Positions 7,381 to 17,746 of a DNA stretch of 64,000 bases are shown here, piece after piece (the first letter of the stretch is position 1; each line of letters opens with the position of its first letter). A program made the translations under genes and the position numbers. Under the pieces are notes generated by a model. The model was given only the letters and a program-made list of their open reading frames with translations, was not told the DNA's origin and ran no database searches. The DNA is from Flavobacterium solisilvae (GTDB lineage Bacteria; Bacteroidota; Bacteroidia; Flavobacteriales; Flavobacteriaceae): the NCBI RefSeq assembly GCF_012911605.1, contig NZ_JAAMPT010000203.1, positions 84,074 to 148,073 on the forward strand. Reading direction: 5' to 3'.

Positions 7381-8985
7381 ATGATGCCAAAATATATTTT
7401 TCGATTACTTTTTTTGTTTTCGTTATTGATTACTGCTAGTTGTGCGAAACGCGGTAACATTACTGGTGGCGATAAAGACACGATTGCTCCGGTTTTGACG
7501 GCAAGTTTTCCTAAAAATCTTTCTACGAATTTTACGGCTAAAGAGATTGTGCTGAATTTTGACGAATATGTGAAGATGAAAAACGTGAACAAGCAGTTGA
7601 TTGTTTCGCCACCGTTGAAATATCCGCCGGAAATTCTACCGATGAATGCTTCTAAAAAAATTACGATTAAAATTAAAGATACGTTGCAACCGAATACTAC
7701 GTATAGCTTGAATTTTGGGCAAAGTATTGAAGATAACAACGAAGGAAATCCGTATTCGCAGTTTAAATATGTTTTTTCGACTGGAAGTTATATCGATTCG
7801 CTGAAATTGAATGTGAAAGTGAAAGATGCTTTGGAGAAAAAAACGGATAATTTTGTTTCGGTTATGTTGTATGAAATCAACGAAAAATATACCGATTCGA
7901 CGATTTATAAAGAAACGCCAAATTATATCACGAATACTTTGGATAGTTTGAAAATAGTGACTTTGGATAATATTAAAGCAGGAAAATATCTTTTGATTGC
8001 GCTGAAAGACAACGGAAATAATAAGTACAATCCAAAATCGGACAAGATTGGGTTTCAAAAAGACTACATTACGATTCCGAATGATACTATTTTTGAGGTT
8101 GAATTGTTTAAGGAAATTTTGGATTTTAAAGCGATAAAACCAACGCAAGCTTCGGGAAATAGAATTCTGGTTGGCTATGAAGGAAAACCAAAAGGCGCAA
8201 AAGTTTCAGTTAAAAACGGCGAAACCGAAATTCCGTCGATTGTAACGCAGTTTCCAAAGAAAGATTCGCTACAAGTTTGGTACAAACCGATGAAAGTTGA
8301 TTCGCTATTGGTTTCGGTAGAAAAAGATAATTTCAAAAAAGAATTTTGGACTAAAATTAAAGATCAAAAGAAAGATTCGTTGAAGATTTCGTCAGCATTT
8401 ACTGGAAATATTTCTTTGCGCGAACGCTATGCACTGAATAGTTCTATTCCGTTAGTGAAATTTGACAAAAGCAAAATTTCTATCATCAACAAAGATTCGG
8501 TTGCGGTAGATTTTACCACAGCTTATGACGAATTTGAACAGAAAATGTTTCTAGATTTCAAATTGGAACCACAAGAAAAATATGTTATCAAAGCTTTTCC
8601 CGGCGCAATGACCGATTTTTATGATAATGTTAATGATACGTTGAGTTATAAAGTGACTACGAGAAATGTTACTGATTATGCGAACATGAAAATCACGTTA
8701 AAAAATGCTAATCGTTTTCCGATTATTATTCAATTAACCGATAAAGACGGAAAAGTAAAAGCTTCAGCAGTAACCGAAAACAGTCCAATTGTTGAGTTTT
8801 TTGCCTTGGAACCAAATACTTATACAATTCGAGCTATTTATGATGATAACAAAAATGGCGTTTGGGATACAGGAAATTTTCTCCAAAAATTACAACCCGA
8901 AGAAGTGATTTATCTTCCCGAAGAAATTAAGTTAAACCCAAATTGGGATTGGGAACAGAATTTTGATTTGAGTATTAAACGATAG
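7381..8985 (+). CDS. Lipoprotein with SbsA/Big_5-type Ig-like domain
   Basis: 534 residues from the ATG at 7381; an earlier in-frame start adds ten residues before the signal peptide and is less likely. The N-terminus is a lipoprotein signal with the lipobox ITASC. The mature protein begins with a bacterial Ig-like domain of the SbsA type (about 30-130: DTIAPVLTASFPKNLS, IVLNFDEYV, TLQPNTTYSLNF), followed by long beta-rich segments and a C-terminal beta-sandwich (YDDNKNGVWDTGNF). Such proteins are surface or periplasmic lipoproteins of Bacteroidota with no defined function. It converges with the amidase gene, the stop codons abutting. Confidence 0.8.
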   Translation: MMPKYIFRLLFLFSLLITASCAKRGNITGGDKDTIAPVLTASFPKNLSTNFTAKEIVLNFDEYVKMKNVNKQLIVSPPLKYPPEILPMNASKKITIKIKDTLQPNTTYSLNFGQSIEDNNEGNPYSQFKYVFSTGSYIDSLKLNVKVKDALEKKTDNFVSVMLYEINEKYTDSTIYKETPNYITNTLDSLKIVTLDNIKAGKYLLIALKDNGNNKYNPKSDKIGFQKDYITIPNDTIFEVELFKEILDFKAIKPTQASGNRILVGYEGKPKGAKVSVKNGETEIPSIVTQFPKKDSLQVWYKPMKVDSLLVSVEKDNFKKEFWTKIKDQKKDSLKISSAFTGNISLRERYALNSSIPLVKFDKSKISIINKDSVAVDFTTAYDEFEQKMFLDFKLEPQEKYVIKAFPGAMTDFYDNVNDTLSYKVTTRNVTDYANMKITLKNANRFPIIIQLTDKDGKVKASAVTENSPIVEFFALEPNTYTIRAIYDDNKNGVWDTGNFLQKLQPEEVIYLPEEIKLNPNWDWEQNFDLSIKR

Positions 8986-9762
8986 TTAAGTGTTACGGGT
9001 TTCGAGTTGAAAGTTATCCTTATCATCAAGAAAAGCTAACTTTTTTCGAGTTTCTAGTAATTTTTCTTTGTCTAAATCGATGATGAATACCGAATCGGTT
9101 TCTTGTGGTTCGAGTATATAATTTCCAAAAAAATCAACGGCTTGCGAATGACCAATGTATTCGTGTTTATTATTGTCGGTTCCAATTCGGTTTACGCCAA
9201 TGGCATAACTCATGTTTTCTACAGCGCGAGCTTTGAGTAAAATATCCCAAGCATTGGTTCGGATTTTTGGCCAATTGGCAACATAAAGCAACACATCATA
9301 ATCTTCTACATTTCGAGAAAAAACTGGGAAACGCAAATCATAACAAATCAACGGACAAATCCTGAAACCTTTGTATTCTACAATTAATTTTTGTTTTCCT
9401 GCGGAATATACTTTGTCTTCGCCAGCTAAAGTGAACAGATGCCGTTTGTCATAGTGCTGAATATCGCCATTTGGAAAAACAAAAACCAATCGGTTGTAGA
9501 ACTTCCCTTTTTCTTCAATGACTAGACTTCCTGTAATGGCGCAGTTTTTAGCTTTCGCCAAATGTTGCAACCAAGCAACTGTTTCGCCATTCATGGTTTC
9601 TGCAACGGCTTTTGGGTTCATCGTAAAACCAGTCGAAAACATTTCGGGCAAGACAATCAAATCAACATCTTCCATAAATCCGGTGATTTTTTGTGCCAAA
9701 TGGCTTCGGTTTTCGGTTGGGTTTTCCCAGATTAAGGAAGTTTGGATTAGTGCTGTTTTCAT
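8986..9762 (-). CDS. Nitrilase-superfamily amidase, omega-amidase (YafV) type
   Basis: 258 residues from the ATG at 9762, chosen because MKTALIQTSLIWENP is the usual first strand of the fold; an upstream in-frame ATG adds 12 residues. The catalytic triad of the C-N hydrolase family is visible: Glu in VLPEMFSTG, Lys in YDKRHLF, Cys in PLICYDLRFP. The LRFP context and length match omega-amidases, which hydrolyse alpha-ketoglutaramate or alpha-ketosuccinamate and so repair products of glutamine transaminases. It lies behind the GH92 gene on the same strand. Confidence 0.85.
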   Translation of the reverse strand: MKTALIQTSLIWENPTENRSHLAQKITGFMEDVDLIVLPEMFSTGFTMNPKAVAETMNGETVAWLQHLAKAKNCAITGSLVIEEKGKFYNRLVFVFPNGDIQHYDKRHLFTLAGEDKVYSAGKQKLIVEYKGFRICPLICYDLRFPVFSRNVEDYDVLLYVANWPKIRTNAWDILLKARAVENMSYAIGVNRIGTDNNKHEYIGHSQAVDFFGNYILEPQETDSVFIIDLDKEKLLETRKKLAFLDDKDNFQLETRNT

Positions 9763-9814
9763 GGTTTTTGTATCACAGAGTTTCACAAAGTATTTCACGA
9801 AGTTTCACAAAGAT

Positions 9815-12619
9815 TTATTTAATAGTGATTTCGTCAATAAAGATGAAAGCATCGCCATCAAAAGGAAAACCTAAATGCCATTCAGGAAGTTTTCCAAGAT
9901 TGTAGGCTTTCACTTTTATGTATCTTGCGTTTATAGGTTTTGATGAAGTGAAATTGAAATCTTTAATGGTGTTTTCATCTTTTTTCGGATCAACATCATT
10001 GGCAACAGTTGTGATTAATGTAAAATTGACATTATCTGATGAACTATAATATTCAACTTTTGTTGGCATCATTATCCAAGAACGTTGGTCTTGTAGAAAA
10101 GTTGCGCTGAAATTGGATATGTTTTTCTCTGATTGCAAATCTACGATTGCTTCAAAATCCTGACTTTGATAACCTTGCCAATCGCCTTTTCTCCAGTTGG
10201 TTGTTCCATTAATTCCGTCTAATAAACCGTCGTTTCCGCCAGCGTGATATTGTGGATTGTATTTTGATTTAATATCGATAGTGTAATTGTTTGGTTTTTT
10301 GAAGAAGATTGCGGAAACTGTGTTGCTCATTTCGAGCATTTCGCCATTAAATGATGCAAATTTTGCTTCAACTTTAGAGGTTTCATTTATTTTTATTTTT
10401 TCTCTTTTAAGTTGTTTAAATGGAATACCATCATTTGAATTAGCTAAAATTCTATACCAAAATCCTCCTATATTCGGATGATTAATTTCTATTTCTAATG
10501 AATCTTTAAACGATTTACTTTCGGCTTGAATTACTGGAACTGGAATTATATTTTCCGCAGTATTATTGTTTTTAGATTTAGCTAATACTTCTTTCAAATA
10601 ACCTCTAAATCCTTTTTTGGAAATGGTAAGCTGTTCTTTATTTTCAAAATTGATTGTTGCTTTGTCAAAATAAGGTGTCGTTTTTGTCCATTCAACACTT
10701 CCTGGCGTTACAGCATAAATTCCCATCGAACTCAACACATACCAAGCGCTCATTTGTCCGCAGTCTTCGTTGCCAATTAATCCGTCGGGAGAATTTTTAT
10801 AGAAATTATTTAAAATGTAATGAACTTTTTCGGTAGTTTTTTCTGGTTTTCCAACGTAGTTGTACAAATATGCCATGTGGTGACTTGGTTCGTTTCCGTG
10901 GGCATATTGTCCAATTAATCCGGTAACGTCCACTTGTTCACGACCGGTTGTTTTGCTTTCGGAGTTGAACATTTCGTCAAGCTTGGCTTCAAATTTTTCG
11001 TTTCCGCCATACGCTTCAATCATTCCGGGAATATCTTGTGGCACAAAAAAGGAATATTGCCACGAATTTCCTTCGGTAAAATTGTTATTTATTTCTCTTG
11101 GATCAAATGGTTTGTCCCAACCGCCGTTTTTCTTTGGTCGCATAAAACCAGTATTCCAATCGAAGATGTTTTTCCAGTTTTGAGAACGTTTCATGAAATA
11201 GTCATAACCTTCTTTTTTGTTTAAAAGCGAAGCCATTTGAGCAATACACCAATCATCATAAGCATATTCGAGAGTTTTTGAAACACTTTCATGTTCGTCA
11301 TCCATCGAGATAAAACCTTGCTTTTTGTAAGCTTCCAATCCTAAATGATCCAACATTGCCGAATGTTTTGCGGCTTCAAATGCTTTTTCATAGTCAAAAC
11401 CAGTAATTCCTTTTGCCATTGCATCTGCCATAACCGAAACCGAATGATAACCAATCATGCAATCGGTTTCATTGGAAGCCAATTCCCAAACAGGCAATCT
11501 TCCGCCTTGTTCGTATTGTTTCAGAAACGTATTGATGAAATCGGCAGTTCGTTTTTTGTCAATCAAAGTATACAACGGATGTGCTGCTCGAAATGTATCC
11601 CAAAGCGAGAAAACGGAATAGTAATCAAATCCTTCGGCAACGTGAATTTTATTATCACGACCGCGATATTTTCCGTCGATATCTTGCGCAATATTGGGTT
11701 GAACCATCGTATGGTATAAAGCCGTGTAGAAAATAGCCAACTTGTCTTTGTTGGTTTCTGTAATTTGAATTTTTGATAATTCTTTGTCCCAAAGTTGTTC
11801 GGCTGCTGCCTTAACTTTTTCAAAATCCCAATGTTTGATTTCAGAACTATTTAGTTTTGCTCCTTCATAACTGGTTGGCGAAAGCGAGACTTTTACGAGT
11901 ATTTTCTCTCCTTTTTTGACTTGTCTTGAAAAACTAATAGCTAATTCTGTTCCAGTAAATCGTCTTCCTTTTTCACCATTCGATTTTACTTTTGAAATTT
12001 CTAATGGTTTGTCAAATTCAATTAATGCAAAAACATATTGGTCTTTTGCCCAAGCTTCACTTCGTCTTTTTACCCAAATTTTTTTTTGATCAATTATTCT
12101 AACTTCGCCTTCTAATAATTTATCGCGATGATTTAGGTCTAAAATAATATTAGCTTGACCATTTTGATTAAAAGTATATTCATGAAATCCAACGCGAGTT
12201 GAAGTGGTTAAACGAACGTCAATATTGTGTTTGTCTAATTTTACGCTATAAAATCCGGCGGAAGCTTTTTCATTTTGATGCGAAAATGTGGAAGAATACA
12301 TTTTGTTGTCAAATGATGGTTCGCCCATTGTTGGCATCAGCATAATATCGCCATAATCGCTGCAACCTGTTCCGTTTAAATGCGTATGTGAAAATCCGTA
12401 AATCGTTTTATCAGAATAATGATAACCCGAACATCCATCCCAACTTCCATCAATTCGAGTGTCTGGAGAAAGTTGTACCATTCCAAACGGAACAGTTGCG
12501 CCAGGATATGTATGTCCGTGACCATCGGTTCCAATAAACGGATTGACATTTTTGTGAAGATTTTGCCCAAAAATTGAAAATGTAATCAGGGCAAAAAAAG
12601 TGGTGAATTGTAGTTTCAT
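9815..12619 (-). CDS. Secreted GH92 alpha-mannosidase with C-terminal F5/8-type domain
   Basis: 934 residues with a signal peptide (MKLQFTTFFALITFSIFGQ). The glycoside hydrolase 92 core is clear: NPFIGTDGHGHTYPG near the N-terminus, SVFSLWDTFRAAHPL in the middle, and GNEPSHHMAYLYN and GNEDCGQMSAWYVLSS in the catalytic domain. GH92 enzymes are calcium-dependent exo-alpha-mannosidases that trim N-glycans or other mannosides. Residues about 780-934 form a discoidin-like (F5/8 type C) module, usually for carbohydrate binding. It follows the EEP-family gene with 34 bases between them, suggesting an operon. No SusC/SusD pair is nearby. Confidence 0.93.
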   Translation of the reverse strand: MKLQFTTFFALITFSIFGQNLHKNVNPFIGTDGHGHTYPGATVPFGMVQLSPDTRIDGSWDGCSGYHYSDKTIYGFSHTHLNGTGCSDYGDIMLMPTMGEPSFDNKMYSSTFSHQNEKASAGFYSVKLDKHNIDVRLTTSTRVGFHEYTFNQNGQANIILDLNHRDKLLEGEVRIIDQKKIWVKRRSEAWAKDQYVFALIEFDKPLEISKVKSNGEKGRRFTGTELAISFSRQVKKGEKILVKVSLSPTSYEGAKLNSSEIKHWDFEKVKAAAEQLWDKELSKIQITETNKDKLAIFYTALYHTMVQPNIAQDIDGKYRGRDNKIHVAEGFDYYSVFSLWDTFRAAHPLYTLIDKKRTADFINTFLKQYEQGGRLPVWELASNETDCMIGYHSVSVMADAMAKGITGFDYEKAFEAAKHSAMLDHLGLEAYKKQGFISMDDEHESVSKTLEYAYDDWCIAQMASLLNKKEGYDYFMKRSQNWKNIFDWNTGFMRPKKNGGWDKPFDPREINNNFTEGNSWQYSFFVPQDIPGMIEAYGGNEKFEAKLDEMFNSESKTTGREQVDVTGLIGQYAHGNEPSHHMAYLYNYVGKPEKTTEKVHYILNNFYKNSPDGLIGNEDCGQMSAWYVLSSMGIYAVTPGSVEWTKTTPYFDKATINFENKEQLTISKKGFRGYLKEVLAKSKNNNTAENIIPVPVIQAESKSFKDSLEIEINHPNIGGFWYRILANSNDGIPFKQLKREKIKINETSKVEAKFASFNGEMLEMSNTVSAIFFKKPNNYTIDIKSKYNPQYHAGGNDGLLDGINGTTNWRKGDWQGYQSQDFEAIVDLQSEKNISNFSATFLQDQRSWIMMPTKVEYYSSSDNVNFTLITTVANDVDPKKDENTIKDFNFTSSKPINARYIKVKAYNLGKLPEWHLGFPFDGDAFIFIDEITIK

Positions 12620-12653
12620 CGTGCTGTTTGTAAACCAAAGTTACTAAAAGCGT

Positions 12654-13481
12654 TTAATTAATTTGTAATTCAACCAAAACCGGAAAATGATCGGAAGGGA
12701 ATTTTAAATCTTTCGAATCGGTAAGAACGGCATGTTTTACTACTTTAAACGGATTGTTTTTTGATAAAAAGATATAGTCGATACGTTTTGTTACTGGTTC
12801 AAAATACTGAAACGCATTGAAAGTTCCAGTTGGACCAAAAGGCTTTTGCTTGGTAATATCATAACTATCGTCCATTTGTTTTTTTAAATCGGTAATTCGT
12901 TGTTCATTAGGTTCAGTATTGAAATCACCCGTTAGAAAAACAGGAAAATTTTTAGTGTTTACTTCTTTAATTTTTGAAAGGATTAATTGGATGGCATTTG
13001 TTCTGGCTAATTCGCCAATATGATCTAAATGAGCGTTAAAAACCCAAAATGATTTTTTGGTTTTGTTGTCTTTTAGTAATACATAAGTACAAACTCGATT
13101 GAGTGCAGCATCCCAACCTTTGGATATTTTTTCAGGTGTTTCAGATAACCAAAACGTATTTTCTTGTACCATTTTAAATCGGTCTTTTTTGAAAAAAATG
13201 TTAGACGATTCGCCTTTTCCTATTCCGTCGCGACCAATTCCAACAAAACTATATTCAGGCAAAGCCGAAGCAATATCGGTTACTTGATGTGGTAATGCTT
13301 CTTGAATTCCAAAAACATCGGGTTCATAAAAAGTTATTTGCGAAGCCCAAAAATCTTTTCGGTTTGACCATTTATTTTCGCCATCAGATTCGAGGTCTAA
13401 ACGAATGTTGTAGGTCATTAATTTTAGGTTTTGTGCGGAAACAGTTGTTCCAAAAATTAAAAGAAAAATTATATTTCTCAT
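12654..13481 (-). CDS. Secreted endonuclease/exonuclease/phosphatase-family protein
   Basis: 275 residues with a short signal peptide (MRNIIFLLIFGTTVSAQ). The EEP fold is marked by LKLMTYNIRLD (metal-binding Asn), FGIQEALPHQV (catalytic Glu), FVGIGRDGIGKGESSNIFF, LTGDFNTEP and the C-terminal SDHFPVLVEL (catalytic Asp-His). Members cleave phosphodiesters in nucleic acids, sphingomyelin or inositol phosphates; the substrate cannot be told from sequence. Being exported and upstream of a GH92 mannosidase, it may help with phosphorylated glycans or host or plant material, but that is inference. Confidence 0.8.
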   Translation of the reverse strand: MRNIIFLLIFGTTVSAQNLKLMTYNIRLDLESDGENKWSNRKDFWASQITFYEPDVFGIQEALPHQVTDIASALPEYSFVGIGRDGIGKGESSNIFFKKDRFKMVQENTFWLSETPEKISKGWDAALNRVCTYVLLKDNKTKKSFWVFNAHLDHIGELARTNAIQLILSKIKEVNTKNFPVFLTGDFNTEPNEQRITDLKKQMDDSYDITKQKPFGPTGTFNAFQYFEPVTKRIDYIFLSKNNPFKVVKHAVLTDSKDLKFPSDHFPVLVELQIN

Positions 13482-13564
13482 TAGAAATGATATTTGTTAT
13501 TGTCAAAAATAAGAAATATGATAGTAATTGTTTTTTTATTTCTCTCCTTTTGTACAGATATTTT

Positions 13565-13572
13565 TATATTTG
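13565..13572 (+). promoter_or_regulatory. Candidate -7 element for the beta-barrel gene
   Basis: TATATTTG matches TAnnTTTG and lies 25 bases before the ATG at 13598. Confidence 0.45.
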
Positions 13573-13597
13573 AGAAATTTAATTAAAATCAATTCTT

Positions 13598-14878
13598 ATG
13601 AAAGCAATGTCATTCGCCCTTTTTTTATTTACTATCAACCTTTTTGCACAGGTAAAATTTGAAAAAGGTTATTTTATTGACAATCAAAATCAAAAAGTTG
13701 AATGTTTAATTAAAAACAAGGACTGGATTGGTACACCAACTGAAATTGAATATAAACTTTCTGACACATCCCAATCAAATACTATTTTACTTGAAAATAT
13801 AAATGAATTCAGAATTGATGAAACTAATCACTATTACAGAAGATATAAGGTTCTAATAGACAAAAACACAGATGTTCCTACTGACCACTTTGTAGAAGGA
13901 GCTTATTTTTTAAGAATCATTCTTGAAGGAAAAGTAAGCTTATTAGAATACCCTCAAGATGGTTTATTATTTTATGAAATAGAAAAAGGGAAAGCAAAAC
14001 AGTTAAAATATAAGAAATATGTTGATACAGACGCAAAAGTTCGTGAAGACAATAGTTTTAGAAAAGAACTTTTTGAAAATTTAAAATGTGACAATATAAC
14101 TTTTGAAAAAGCTCTTAACTTAAAATATGAAAAAAGAGAGCTTATCAAATTTTTTGAAACTTATAATAAATGTCAAAATGCAGATTATGAAAATTTAAAC
14201 AAACACAAGACGACGGGAAAATTTAATTTAAAAGCACTAGCAGGAATAAATTTTAATAAAAACATTGTTCCTAATGTTAATTTTGTAATAGGTGGTGGAA
14301 CGGATGAAAAAAAATTTAATCCCGAATCTTCGGCTCAATCGTCTATAGCTTTAGGACTTGAGTTAGAAGTTTTACTGCCTTTTAATAAAAATAAATGGGC
14401 AATAATTTTATCTCCTACCTTTTCAACATACAAAAGCAGCTCTTCAAAAACTTATTATAATGCAATGGGAGCTTATTATACTATTACTTCACCTTCATCA
14501 GGAGGAACACCTGTTACAGTATATTCAACTTATGACTTTCGGTTAGATACAGAGTATAGCTATTCATATATTGAATTGCCTATAGGTATCAGACGTTATT
14601 TTTATTTGAATGAAAATTCTAAATGGTTTGTTGATGGTTCATACGGAATGATTTTTCACGCCAAAAAACCTGTGGAAAAAATTGATTTTGAGAAAATAAG
14701 AACTTCAAATATTGAGCCAGATGATATAGAGATAAAAACTTCTTCAGCGGTTAAATTAGGTCTTGGTTATACTTTCAAAGACAAATATTCTGTCGCATTA
14801 AATTATTATGTGTCTAAAACACTATCAAATAGTAGTGGGAACTCTTTTTCATTGTTAGTATCATATAATTTTCTTTAG
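13598..14878 (+). CDS. Outer-membrane beta-barrel protein, unknown function
   Basis: 426 residues with a signal peptide (MKAMSFALFLFTINLFAQ). Residues about 20-200 form a soluble, lysine-rich domain (GYFIDNQNQKVECLIKNKDW) seen in Bacteroidota hypothetical proteins. From about 208 the pattern of alternating residues and aromatic girdles (FNLKALAGINFN, ALGLELEVLLPF, YSYIELPIGIRRYFYL, SAVKLGLGYTF) ends in SLLVSYNFL, with a terminal aromatic-hydrophobic pair as in outer-membrane barrels. Probably an eight- or ten-stranded porin-like barrel. It has its own -7 element and shares a bidirectional terminator with the convergent sdh operon. Confidence 0.7.
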   Translation: MKAMSFALFLFTINLFAQVKFEKGYFIDNQNQKVECLIKNKDWIGTPTEIEYKLSDTSQSNTILLENINEFRIDETNHYYRRYKVLIDKNTDVPTDHFVEGAYFLRIILEGKVSLLEYPQDGLLFYEIEKGKAKQLKYKKYVDTDAKVREDNSFRKELFENLKCDNITFEKALNLKYEKRELIKFFETYNKCQNADYENLNKHKTTGKFNLKALAGINFNKNIVPNVNFVIGGGTDEKKFNPESSAQSSIALGLELEVLLPFNKNKWAIILSPTFSTYKSSSSKTYYNAMGAYYTITSPSSGGTPVTVYSTYDFRLDTEYSYSYIELPIGIRRYFYLNENSKWFVDGSYGMIFHAKKPVEKIDFEKIRTSNIEPDDIEIKTSSAVKLGLGYTFKDKYSVALNYYVSKTLSNSSGNSFSLLVSYNFL

Positions 14879-14890
14879 AAGAATAAAAAT

Positions 14891-14931
14891 CAAATAAAAA
14901 AACACAACTTTTAGTTGTGTTTTTTTATTTG
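14891..14931. terminator. Bidirectional terminator between beta-barrel gene and sdhB
   Basis: Perfect arms of about 18-19 bases (CAAATAAAAAAACACAACT and its complement) with a 3-base loop, flanked by A- and T-tracts in both directions. It lies between two convergent transcription units. Confidence 0.85.
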
Positions 14932-14949
14932 ATAAAGATTGAAAAAGTC

Positions 14950-15711
14950 TTATTTCAAACTCGCTTTCAAGTATTCTCTGTTCATTCGAGCAATGTTTTC
15001 AAGAGAAATTCCTTTTGGACATTCTACTTCACAAGCTCCAGTATTGGTACAGTTACCAAATCCTTCTTCGTCCATTTGGCGAACCATATTTAGAACACGC
15101 TGTGTAGCTTCTACTTTTCCTTGTGGCAATAATGCATATTGTGAAACTTTTGCTCCAACGAATAACATCGCTGAACCATTTTTACAAGTTGCTACGCATG
15201 CACCACAACCGATACAAGCTGCTGCTTCAAATGATTTATCAGCATCTGGTTTTGGAATTGGAATTGCATTAGCATCCATCGTTCTTCCAGAAGTATTTAC
15301 CGAAACGAAACCTCCAGCTTGTTGAATTCTGTCGAAAGAACTTCTGTCAACCACTAAATCTTTGATCACCGGAAAAGCTTTACTTCTCCATGGTTCAACA
15401 AAAATGGTATCGCCATCTTTAAACATTCTCATGTGAAGCTGACATGTAGTAATTCCTGTATCTGGACCGTGAGCACGACCGTTGATAAACAACGAACACA
15501 TTCCGCAAATTCCTTCACGACAATCGTGGTCAAAAGCAACCGGTTCTTTACGTTCGTTTACTAATTGTTCATTTAATTGGTCAAGCATTTCCAAAAATGA
15601 ACTTGCCGTTGAAACATTATCTAATTTGTATGTTTCGATTTTTCCTTTAGTTTTAGCATTCTTCTGACGCCAAATTTTAAGGTTTATGTTGATATTTTTT
15701 GCTGCGCTCAT
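14950..15711 (-). CDS. sdhB: Succinate dehydrogenase / fumarate reductase iron-sulfur subunit
   Basis: 253 residues. Cluster ligands are all visible: the [2Fe-2S] motif CREGICGMC plus a downstream Cys (TTCQLH), the [4Fe-4S] motif [11 protein letters not shown], and the [3Fe-4S] motif [12 protein letters not shown]. The subunit passes electrons from the flavoprotein to menaquinone in the membrane anchor. Last gene of the sdhCAB operon; 7 bases separate it from sdhA. Confidence 0.95.
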   Translation of the reverse strand: MSAAKNININLKIWRQKNAKTKGKIETYKLDNVSTASSFLEMLDQLNEQLVNERKEPVAFDHDCREGICGMCSLFINGRAHGPDTGITTCQLHMRMFKDGDTIFVEPWRSKAFPVIKDLVVDRSSFDRIQQAGGFVSVNTSGRTMDANAIPIPKPDADKSFEAAACIGCGACVATCKNGSAMLFVGAKVSQYALLPQGKVEATQRVLNMVRQMDEEGFGNCTNTGACEVECPKGISLENIARMNREYLKASLK

Positions 15712-15718
15712 AATTCTC

Positions 15719-17728
15719 TTATTTGTAATTTCTTGCGGCTATTTTTATAAACTCGTATTTCAATTCTTCTTTGTGAAGTTCTTCTTTGCTAATGTCATCG
15801 CCTTTGTATTCCCATGCGCCAACAAATTTGAAGTTTTCGTCATCACGAAGTGTTTCTCCTTCGGCATCTTGATATTCTTCACGGAAATGTCCACCACACG
15901 ATTCTTTACGTTGTAAAGCATCCATTGCCATTAATTGACCTAATTCTATAAAATCGGCAACGCGAATTGCTTTTTCTAATTCAGGATTTAATTCATCGGC
16001 ACTTCCTGGAACATAAACATCTTTGTAGAATTCTTCTTTTAAAGCAGCAATTTCTGAAATGGCTTCGGTTAATCCTTTTTCATTTCTTCCCATTCCAACT
16101 TTATTCCACATAATTAAACCTAATTTTTTATGGAAATAATCAACAGATTTTGTTCCGTTGTTGTTTAGGAATTTATCAATTGTAGATTTTACGCGGTTTT
16201 CTGCTTCAACGAATTCTGGCAAATCGGTAGAAATTTTCCCAGTACGAATGTCATCTGCTAAATAATCAGAAACGGTATATGGAAGAACAAAATAGCCGTC
16301 TGCTAAACCTTGCATCAATGCCGAAGCTCCAAGTCTATTTGCACCGTGGTCAGAGAAATTTGCTTCTCCGGCAACGAAACATCCCGGAATTGTAGATTGT
16401 AAATTATAATCAACCCAAACTCCACCCATGGTATAGTGAACCGCTGGATAAATTTTCATTGGTGTTTCGTATGGATTTTCGTCGGTGATTTTTTGGTACA
16501 TTGTAAACAAGTTACCATACTTTTCTTCTAACCAAGCTTTTCCAAGTTTTGTAATTTCTTCTGCCGAAGGATTATGATTTCCTGCAGCATAAGCAGCTTG
16601 TTTCCCTTTGTTTTGAATTTCGGTAGAGAAATCAAGGTAAACACCTTCATTGGTATCATTTGCTTCAATTCCGTAACCTGCATCACAACGCTCTTTTGCA
16701 GCTCTTGACGCAACATCACGCGGAACCAAGTTACCAAACGCAGGATATCTTCTTTCTAAGTAGTAATCTCTATCTTCTTCAGCTATTTGTGTTGGTTTTA
16801 ATTTCCCAGCACGAATTGCTTCCGCATCTTCTTTTTTCTTTGGAACCCAAATTCTACCTGAGTTACGCAACGATTCTGACATCAACGTTAATTTTGATTG
16901 ATTCGTTCCGTGAACCGGAATACACGTTGGGTGAATTTGCACATAACAAGGATTGGCAAACAATGCACCTTGTTTGTGGATTTTCCATCCAGCGGTAACG
17001 TTACTTCCCATGGCGTTGGTAGAAAGGAAATATACGTTTCCATAACCTCCAGAAGCAATGATAACTGCGTGTGCCGAATGTCTTTCTATTTCTCCAGTAA
17101 CCAAGTTACGAGCGATAATTCCACGAGCTTTTCCGTCAACTTTTACTAAATCTAGCATTTCGTGACGGTTGAATTGTTGCACACGTCCAAGTCCAATTTG
17201 TCTGGATAAAGCCGAATATGCTCCAAGTAATAATTGTTGACCTGTTTGTCCTGCAGCGTAGAAAGTACGTTGTACTTGCGTTCCACCAAATGAACGGTTG
17301 TCCAATAATCCACCGTAATCGCGTGCAAATGGAACACCTTGTGCCACACATTGGTCAATAATATTTCCTGATACTTCTGCTAAACGGTGAACGTTTGCTT
17401 CACGAGCTCTGTAATCACCACCTTTAATAGTATCGTAGAATAATCTAAACGTACTATCGCCATCATTTTGATAATTTTTTGCAGCATTGATTCCTCCTTG
17501 TGCTGCAATGGAATGCGCTCGACGTGGAGAATCTTGGAAACAAAAAGCTTTTACATTATAACCCATTTCGCCAAGCGAAGCAGCAGCCGAAGCTCCAGCT
17601 AAACCTGTTCCAACCACAATAATGTCAATTTTTGGACGGTTGTTTGGCGCTACAAGTTTTAAATGATCTTTATAATCAGTCCATTTCTTTGAAATGTGTC
17701 CTTCTGGTATTTTAGAATCTAACTTCAT
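15719..17728 (-). CDS. sdhA: Succinate dehydrogenase / fumarate reductase flavoprotein subunit
   Basis: 669 residues, the long form typical of Bacteroidota and epsilon-type enzymes. The Rossmann motif [12 protein letters not shown] is near residue 38. The covalent-FAD histidine lies in [13 protein letters not shown]. Substrate-binding His/Arg regions follow ([34 protein letters not shown]). It oxidises succinate to fumarate in the TCA cycle. It lies between sdhC and sdhB. Confidence 0.95.
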   Translation of the reverse strand: MKLDSKIPEGHISKKWTDYKDHLKLVAPNNRPKIDIIVVGTGLAGASAAASLGEMGYNVKAFCFQDSPRRAHSIAAQGGINAAKNYQNDGDSTFRLFYDTIKGGDYRAREANVHRLAEVSGNIIDQCVAQGVPFARDYGGLLDNRSFGGTQVQRTFYAAGQTGQQLLLGAYSALSRQIGLGRVQQFNRHEMLDLVKVDGKARGIIARNLVTGEIERHSAHAVIIASGGYGNVYFLSTNAMGSNVTAGWKIHKQGALFANPCYVQIHPTCIPVHGTNQSKLTLMSESLRNSGRIWVPKKKEDAEAIRAGKLKPTQIAEEDRDYYLERRYPAFGNLVPRDVASRAAKERCDAGYGIEANDTNEGVYLDFSTEIQNKGKQAAYAAGNHNPSAEEITKLGKAWLEEKYGNLFTMYQKITDENPYETPMKIYPAVHYTMGGVWVDYNLQSTIPGCFVAGEANFSDHGANRLGASALMQGLADGYFVLPYTVSDYLADDIRTGKISTDLPEFVEAENRVKSTIDKFLNNNGTKSVDYFHKKLGLIMWNKVGMGRNEKGLTEAISEIAALKEEFYKDVYVPGSADELNPELEKAIRVADFIELGQLMAMDALQRKESCGGHFREEYQDAEGETLRDDENFKFVGAWEYKGDDISKEELHKEELKYEFIKIAARNYK

Positions 17729-17746
17729 AATATATTCTGATGTTGA

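Noticed and set aside
7636..8148. 170-residue minus-strand frame opposite the Ig-like lipoprotein
   Set aside because: Composition is rich in Phe, Ile and Arg as expected for an antisense reading of a Lys/Asp-rich AT-rich gene; no motifs.
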